Shown here: in pieces, positions 58,441-64,000 of the stretch
Numbering within the stretch: position 1 is the stretch's first letter
Layout: every line of letters begins with the position of its first letter
Source of the DNA: Rhizopus sp. PT2906
Taxonomy: Eukaryota > Mucoromycota > Mucoromycetes > Mucorales > Rhizopodaceae
NCBI GenBank assembly: GCA_025529335.1
Contig: JAMYHX010000154.1
Coordinates: forward strand, 1-64,000
Direction: 5' to 3'
Length of the DNA stretch: 64,000 bases
Notes under the pieces: model-generated
The model's input: only the letters and a program-made list of their open reading frames with translations
What the model was told of the DNA's origin: nothing
Databases searched by the model: none
Position numbers and translations under genes: made by a program

Positions 58441-59177
58441 AGGCATAAAGCCGTCGGATTTATTACTTCGGGTAAGACTCAATTTGACAAATGAATACGC
58501 CAGAAACTAACTCTTTCACTTCTCGCCTGTTCTTCCTCTTCTCAATTTGCCATGGGTATGTACGAATATTCATTGAAATGTAAGCTCCTTGACTAATGCT
58601 ATATCTGTGTCTCAATTTTGGGACTCGTAGTTCATTTACCTTATCAGTACTAAAAATAACTTGAAATTCGTCTCAAAACTTTTAAAACTCAGTTTTTCAT
58701 TCTTGGCTAAAAACTGTACAGCCACCATTTTCTCGAAGCAAAACCATATTTGACGCAAAGTGATGGGTATAAAAAAAAGCACTGCAAATCCAAAAAAGGC
58801 AATACTCACCCAACCTGCAAAATGATCTGTTGAAAGCAAATCGAAGGCTGTTTAAGTGAAAATGCATTGTATAATTCGATTTATACATGAATGCTGCAAC
58901 TCAAAGTGGCATAGTTATAAAATATACCTTGAGTAATGGCTTTGCTTATGCCCTACCACCCTTCATGGGTTTGTATCAGCAATCATAGTTTATAGCAATG
59001 TATTGAGGGTATTTGTACTTCTCTTAATATTTTGTCTATTTTGCAAGTAGAGCCTTTGGCCGTATAACATCTGCCTTGCTCTGGCTGATGACTTACCGCG
59101 GATTATTATTGAAATCTAACATACTGTGGACGTTGACTTTTATTTACGTTTAATATCATATGGTGTTTCCACTACTC
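58441..59177. other. Intergenic debris
   Basis: A minus-strand piece with a hydrophobic stretch (GWVSIAFFGFAVLFFIPITL, about 58720-58810) and a plus-strand piece GFAYALPPFMGLY (about 58937-58975) look like fragments of membrane-transporter genes but are too short and interrupted to assign. Nothing intact. Confidence 0.35.
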
Positions 59178-59610
59178 GATAATATAAGGCCAACACTACA
59201 TGCATCAGAAGATGCACCAGAAAATAGGCTAATGCTACGTGTGCTTCCTTAGGGCGCGCTACCTAGGTTGTCACTTTACAACTTCACGCTATCAAAGTTT
59301 CTGCCTAATCTAAGGCTTGTCTAGTTCTCTCTCTCGTATAAAATACGATGTCATCATAATTACACGTGTTCTTGATTCCTTGTTGATCAACGGACAACAT
59401 AAAACTAGAATATAAAAATAATTTTTCTTTTTGATCTCTCCTTGTTCTTGAAAAGAAATAAACCAAGATGGTGACTTTATAAACTCATGTTTAGCTTGAC
59501 GCTACTCATTGAAAAGCTTTATTGGGTTACGTCATAGGCAATATGTAGAGGTAGTGCCTGTCGTATTAGTCTAATTTCTGGTGCATGTAGTGTTTCCCCT
59601 ATTTAATCAC
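59178..59610. repeat. MITE-like element bounded by long imperfect inverted repeats
   Basis: The left end (about 59178-59245) contains AACACTACATGCA at 59192-59204 and CCAGAAAATAGGCTAAT at 59217-59233. The right end (about 59551-59610) contains the reverse complements TTTCTGGTGCATGTAGTGTT (59575-59594) and ATTAGTCTAATTTCTGG. The arms match over about 55-60 bp. A 12-bp insertion in the left arm (TCAGAAGATGCA) duplicates part of the arm. The ~310-bp interior has no coding frame. A non-autonomous DNA transposon (MITE or foldback) is the simplest reading; target-site duplications were not defined. Confidence 0.55.
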
Positions 59611-59759
59611 GTTTGCCATATCTTCAATGAAATATGAAGTAAACACACAGTACCACGAAAGTCACATCCATTTTTATGGCAAATTCAACACTGCAAGCCC
59701 TAGGCGCGTTCATGTTACTTTGTAACCATTGATTCTATCTATAAAAGTTTAACGGAAAC

Positions 59760-60215
59760 ATCACTTGACCCATTTGTTGGGTTACCAATTCTCTTGATAA
59801 GCCAGAGTCGCTCACTGGTTGCAAATCCATATTATCTTAATCCTCCTATTCAAAAGCTATATAACATTGTGAAGCGAATATTCAAAGACCAAGCTTCCGA
59901 AGAACAAATACAAGTAATAAAGGGTCTGGTGTATGTTTGTGATGAAACGAAAAAAAAAAACTTGAAGAGGCAATGGTAGCTCTTAATCAAATTGTTGTAC
60001 CTGAAATTGTAAAAAAAAAAAAACAATGGAAAATTGTATTGAAGGTGCTATATTAATTACTAATGCATACCGGGAAAAGTACGAGGGATCAAACTCTTTA
60101 TCCATTCTATTATCACGCTCTTCCTCGCCAAACGTGGAAATACGTATATTATCTGAAGACACTCCAACATCACCAAGCAAATTTCCTACTGAAGTACCAT
60201 CTATTATATAATGGT
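59760..60215 (+). pseudogene. Unidentified gene fragment broken at two poly(A) runs
   Basis: The plus strand reads PFVGLPILLISQSRSL, PYYLNPPIQKLYNIVKRIFK and EEQIQVIKGLVYVCDETKKK up to a run of A at 59950-59959. It continues in another frame as LEEAMVALNQIVVPEIVKKK to a run of 12-13 A at about 60012-60023, then in a third frame as NCIEGAILITNAYREKYEGS, ending at TAA near 60209-60211. With the two shifts ignored this is one protein of about 145 residues. I do not recognise the family. The breaks sit exactly on homopolymers, so either decay or sequencing error could explain them. Confidence 0.45.
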
Positions 60216-61080
60216 TTATGAGACACAAGACAAAGACAAAAGAAGTACTCTTTGAGACTAATCTTTATTCTGAAATAAAGGCAGAAAGAACATACAAAAA
60301 AATTAAGAGACTACTATTTATAGTTGCTATCAAATGACTGGTTAGCCACTATTCTAGGCGTGGATTATAATTACTAACTGTTCCTGAGTTCATAAAGAAA
60401 ACTATTGATTCATCCCTGACACTGATCTTATTGTTCATGTCATGATCTGGGTTATGATATTACTTTTACCATAAGAAGGATTATCTTTTAAAAAAGTGTA
60501 CCCTTTTATATAAAGAAGTAATGATTTATATTCAAAGATAAGATTCTATTTAATTTGACTTATCACTAAAGGTGTGTACACTTAATCTTATAATGTATGA
60601 GTTTACTCTATTCATACTGATTACAATCGTTTATCTCAATGTCAATCATAAGCAGACATTGTTCTATGACACCATCATTCGTCCAAGCTTACAATCCTCC
60701 TATTGGAGTACCAACAACTGCTCCAGCACAAGTTGTTCGTTCCCGTAAGGAAAACTGGGAATATATTAATAGCCATTTGTCTATGCTTGGGGAAAATGAA
60801 GCCATTCTATGGGAAGCTATCTATGTTGATGGTAGAAGGAATGGGTATTTCAGTACCTTTGGAAACTCTAATTCTTTGAGGGTTTCTTATTTACGATAGA
60901 AAAGAAGTTATCTAAATAAAGCATCTGTAATCAATATTTCTATGAAGAGGTGATTCTTTATACGTGATCTGACGTCCACATACATACTAAAATAGTCATC
61001 AATATGTAGTAGCATGAAGATTTACTTAAATACAATTGAATCTATATAATTTTTATTATAATAAACAATGTATCCGCTTT
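60216..61080. other. Intergenic region with one unassigned frame
   Basis: AT-rich. A plus-strand frame of 86 codons at 60639-60899 (with NPPIGVPTTAPAQVVRSRKE and NEAILWEAIYVDGRRNGYFS) has protein-like composition but no recognised family. It may be a piece of a mobile-element gene. No RNA gene recognised. Confidence 0.35.
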
Positions 61081-61824
61081 TCATGACGATGAATGATCCT
61101 TGTTGTCAGAATGTTCATAAATCTCACTTCCTCTTTTCAAACTCTCATAATGCCATTTCATCCGACATTGTTGTTCCGTTCGATGATTCATTTTCGCTGT
61201 TATCTGATCCCAATCTTTTTTATATGTTAGCACTAACTCCCGTAATTTCTGAAATTCTTCTTCTGTCCATCTCCTATTTGTAAACGGACGTTCTAATTCA
61301 TAAATATAGTCCTTGATGTACTTCATTGGTTTTGGTATTGGTAGATTGCGCTTTAAATCAATCCAGTTGATTCGTTCTCCTTTAGCACTACGCTCCTTAT
61401 ACCATCGAAGTATGATTTCCTTGTCTTCGTCTGTCAATCCTTCGGATGAGTTCATTTTGATATTATGATAGTATGCTGATATTACTCTGCTCGTTCGTCC
61501 TGGAAAAAACTCAACAATCTTTTTCCACTTTTTTCCATACAGCTTGACACATTCCAGTAATCTTTTCTTTTCTTCTTCTGTCCAAGGGACAGGTTTCTTT
61601 GGCGTTGGTTCGAATACACCGGCTTTTACTGCTTCGACAAACTCGACTTCCTCTCTTTTTCTGGGTTTTCTACCATAGACATGTCGATTGAATGCATCAT
61701 CGTCTGGCTTTCCATGTTCTTCCAAATAAGCTAAAATAACTCTTGACATTTTTTTTTCGGTATAATGTCGCCGGCCAAGCGCAGAATGTGTTGCATTAAA
61801 TGTTGTTCTCAAAAGCGAAAACAT
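61081..61824 (-). CDS. Myb/SANT-domain protein with presequence-like N-terminus
   Basis: Intronless frame of 247 residues from the ATG at 61824. Two Myb/SANT repeats are clear: PWTEEEKKRLLECVKLYGKK with WKKIVEFFPGRTSRVISAYY (about residues 83-125), and RRWTEEEFQKLRELVLTYKK with WDQITAKMNHRTEQQCRMKW (about 188-232). A third, weaker SANT-like segment (GLTDEDKEIILRWYKE) lies between them. The N-terminus (MFSLLRTTFNATHSALGRRH) is basic, Ser/Thr/Leu-rich and free of acidic residues for its first 24 residues, like a mitochondrial presequence. Nuclear transcription factor is the default reading; mitochondrial targeting is an open alternative. Longer starts at 61845 or 61941 are possible. Confidence 0.82.
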   Translation of the reverse strand: MFSLLRTTFNATHSALGRRHYTEKKMSRVILAYLEEHGKPDDDAFNRHVYGRKPRKREEVEFVEAVKAGVFEPTPKKPVPWTEEEKKRLLECVKLYGKKWKKIVEFFPGRTSRVISAYYHNIKMNSSEGLTDEDKEIILRWYKERSAKGERINWIDLKRNLPIPKPMKYIKDYIYELERPFTNRRWTEEEFQKLRELVLTYKKDWDQITAKMNHRTEQQCRMKWHYESLKRGSEIYEHSDNKDHSSS

Positions 61825-62641
61825 AGTCCCTTGCGAAATGAGCATTGGATTCTCATAAATCTTGAAAGTGCAATAAAAGTCGAGACGCCAGAAACAGTAG
61901 TCACAGACGAAATGCTTATTTCCAAATAAGGAAATAAGCATACGAAAGAACCATAGTCATTATTATGGCACGGAGCCAACCGATGCCATCACCACTCTTG
62001 ATCCCCGGTTGGTAAGAAAGGCATGCTGTAGGATACTGTATGATAAATTCAAGGGTGTCAGGAAAACATCCAAGACACACACATACATCTCGACACCTTA
62101 AAAACGCCGCTATTCTGCAAAGACACATTGAACACAGGTAAAGTCAAGCGTGATCTAGGTATTCAGGTTCAGAATCTACATCCTATAGATTAGTTTCCTG
62201 AGAGTAAATAGGAGGTCCTGTTGAAGAAATCACTATAAAGATTTTATTTTTTGGCCAAGAGTGACTCAAGAGAATGTCTATTTTTTTTTAAAGGGCTTTG
62301 ACTAACGATTTCTCGAAAAAATGCATCTCGCTCAATATGTTTTTTTGTTCACCCGCCCTTTTGGCGTTGCATTATTGTGTACCGGGAGATAATGATTATG
62401 GGAAAATCTTGTATAATCTGCTCAGATTAATTTACCTCCTTCTTTTTCTATCTATTGTCTCACTTTTTTGTAGCAAGTATTATTAGACTCAATGTGACAA
62501 AATATCATCAGCATATATACTGTTTCCAGAAAGAAACATTGTTCCAAGCTGTCGTGTTTTGTATATTTTGTATTATAAATTTTTGAATTATGCGACTGCA
62601 GTTGCTGTTGCTCTCGGATTTGCGGAGCGGGATTTTAACTA
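61825..62641. other. Intergenic region before the permease promoter
   Basis: Divergent spacer. Short frames on both strands (minus 61916-62128, plus 62298-62486) have no motif support. Poly-T run at 62281-62290. Confidence 0.4.
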
Positions 62642-62734
62642 CTGATAACAGATTTATGTTATCAGGATACAAAGCTATATCACTGTCAGTGATAGCTTAG
62701 ATTCTGCTTATCTTATAAATAGATGTTATTATCA
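62642..62734 (+). promoter_or_regulatory. GATA-site cluster with two palindromes and TATA box, NCS2 permease promoter
   Basis: Five GATA-factor core sites (HGATAR) lie within 92 bp: TGATAA at 62643-62648, TTATCA at 62659-62664, TGATAG at 62690-62695, TTATCT at 62708-62713 and TTATCA at 62729-62734. The first two form a perfect inverted repeat, CTGATAACA/TGTTATCAG, with a 6-bp spacer (62642-62665). The third lies in TATCACTG-T-CAGTGATA (62678-62694), extended by AAGCTA/TAGCTT arms. A TATAAATA box is at 62714-62721, 46 bp before the ATG at 62767. In ascomycetes purine permeases are activated by AreA/Nit2-type GATA factors under nitrogen limitation; the same control here is an inference. Confidence 0.6.
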
Positions 62735-62766
62735 AGATCTTTCTTTCAATATTACAAATTTCTTTT

Positions 62767-64000
62767 ATGTCGATCGAAAAGCAAGACGCACAGTCAATAC
62801 CACTTCCGGATCCAGAATATAATGACCCAACGGGTATCTATCCACCAGTAGAAGATCTGTATACCAAACGACCAAACTTTCTGTGTCGCGCCAAATATCA
62901 GATTACAACCTTTGATGGTTGGTTTGGTGATTATGATTATGCAGCTCTATGGTAAGAAACTAAAAAGACAAGTTACCGTTGTAAGTCTAATATTTTGCAA
63001 ATGCTTAGCTTACCAAGACTTCCCTTTCTCAAAAGAAATGCAAAACCATCTATATTCTATGGTCCTGATGATCCAGTGCCCATAGCAGTAGCATTTCTAA
63101 TGGGAATTCAGCGTAAATATCTAACATTTGCTCTAGCTGTTGATTTGCTTACTAAATAAGAGTACAGATTTTTTGGCTGTCGTCGCTGGCATAATCACAC
63201 CTACAATCATCCTCTCGGGGGAAGGCAGTAATAACCTAAATCTGGATGAAGGCACACGTCAATTCATGGTCTCTGTATCTCTTATTGTATGTTTTATCCT
63301 TTTTAATAACTTGTTATATTAATCCTTTAGAATAGGTCTCTGGGATAATGAGGTATAACTCCTCTTTACAAAATAAGACCAATAGCTGATTTTCATTACT
63401 TGTAGTATTATACAAATTGTAAGATTTAAAATACCCAAGACTCGGTTTTATTTTGGCATCGGGTAATGTTTTTGATCATAAAGTTGAGCTATTGACTCAT
63501 GTTGCAATAGTTTACTACAAATTGCAGGTGTTGCATTCGCTAATATGCCAGCATCCCAAGCTTTAGTGGGCAATATGTACAAAAGTAAGAGTATTCCGTA
63601 TCTAATAATATCATATTAACTTTTTTGTATAGATGGACAATGTCCTATCGAAATATTGTCTGATGGTACAATCAAGTATCTGCCTTGTCCCGACGCATTT
63701 GGTGCAATCCTTGGTACACAAGTATGGTTTGGCAATGTTGATATTTTGCATTGTAATTCATATTTTCTTTCTATAGATGCTATGTGCTCTTCTTAACATT
63801 GCTATCAGCTTTCTACCTCACCGTATACTCAGAAAAATGTTTCCAAAGATAGTAACAGGCACGGTGCTCGTCGTTATCGGCGCCTCTTTGATCACTACAG
63901 CAATGAAGAATTGGGCTGGTGGAACTGGACCCTGTATGAATCGTCCATCGTCTGGTGAATATCAGCTTTGTCCCAGCATTTATGCTCCTCATGCTCAAGC
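62767..64000 (+). CDS. NCS2/NAT-family purine (xanthine/uric acid) permease, 3' end beyond the window
   Basis: Eight exons so far: 62767-62951, 63009-63112, 63168-63286, 63336-63352, 63406-63462, 63511-63584, 63633-63721 and 63777 to the window edge, all in phase. The NAT family QH motif is formed across an intron (GIQ|HFLAVVAGIITPT), preceded by FYGPDDPVPIAVAFLMG. Other matches are NLDEGTRQFMVSVSLIVSG, IIQIVRFKIPKTRFYFGIG, LLQIAGVAFANMPASQALVG and FPKIVTGTVLVVIGASLI. These proteins import purines with H+ at the plasma membrane. Exon 4 is a 17-nt microexon (VSGIMS). The acceptor at 63510 was chosen because the later CAG acceptor leads to a stop. The NAT signature motif lies outside the window. 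Confidence 0.9.

Noticed and set aside
58720..58980. Membrane-transporter-like fragments on both strands, one reminiscent of SulP permeases (GFAYALPPFMGLY)
   Set aside because: Each piece is too short and they lie on opposite strands, so no gene or pseudogene can be supported.
1..64000. tRNA, rRNA, CRISPR array or prokaryotic operon features
   Set aside because: None seen by eye. The gene structures are eukaryotic. A tRNA scan could not be run, so a missed tRNA is possible.

Overview
This window looks like nuclear DNA of an early-diverging filamentous fungus, most likely Mucoromycota (inference from gene content, gene structure and mobile-element relics; no rRNA or other species marker is present). 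It is AT-rich and gene-dense. It has many short GT-AG introns (about 40-75 nt, donors like GTAAGT/GTATGT, acceptors TAG/CAG), and pyrimidine-rich leaders just before start codons. Splice sites below were set by hand from reading frame and family conservation. In almost every multi-exon gene the exon phases close exactly.

Layout. 0.5-8.7 kb: a C2H2 zinc-finger protein and a complete six-exon UBR1-type N-recognin ubiquitin ligase. 9.1-12.2 kb: nine-exon phosphatidylethanolamine methyltransferase CHO2 on the minus strand. 12.2-22 kb: a gene-poor stretch with an unidentified decayed gene, a 50-bp poly(T) tract, two Tc1/mariner relics, one intact SAM-dependent methyltransferase gene and a LINE reverse-transcriptase relic. 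22-37 kb: compact housekeeping genes: ankyrin/BTB protein, bZIP factor, FYR-domain protein, CK2 beta, RTR1/RPAP2 CTD phosphatase, COQ4, a secreted pacifastin-like protein, ATPase inhibitor IF1, FEX fluoride exporter, a GNAT and an AIG1-type GTPase. 38-40 kb: a Helitron relic. 40-57 kb: PH-domain protein, SEC11 signal peptidase, DUF2470 membrane protein, AIFM2/FSP1-like NAD(P)H oxidoreductase, SCAP-like sterol sensor, arrestin-related protein, RAE1, a KRE2/MNT1-type mannosyltransferase. Two decayed TnpB/Fanzor-type nuclease relics flank the mannosyltransferase. 57-64 kb: a candidate MITE, unidentified decayed ORFs, a two-SANT Myb protein with a presequence-like N-terminus, and a GATA-rich promoter driving an NCS2/NAT purine permease that runs off the right edge.

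Functional links are thematic rather than operonic. CHO2 and SCAP belong to membrane-lipid homeostasis, COQ4 and the AIFM2-like enzyme to ubiquinone, SEC11 and the mannosyltransferase to the secretory pathway, UBR1, arrestin and CK2 beta to protein turnover and signalling. The least explained content is the mobile-element debris (two different Fanzor-type relics, one with its own spliceosomal intron), the pacifastin-like fungal protein and the nitrogen-type GATA array before the purine permease.
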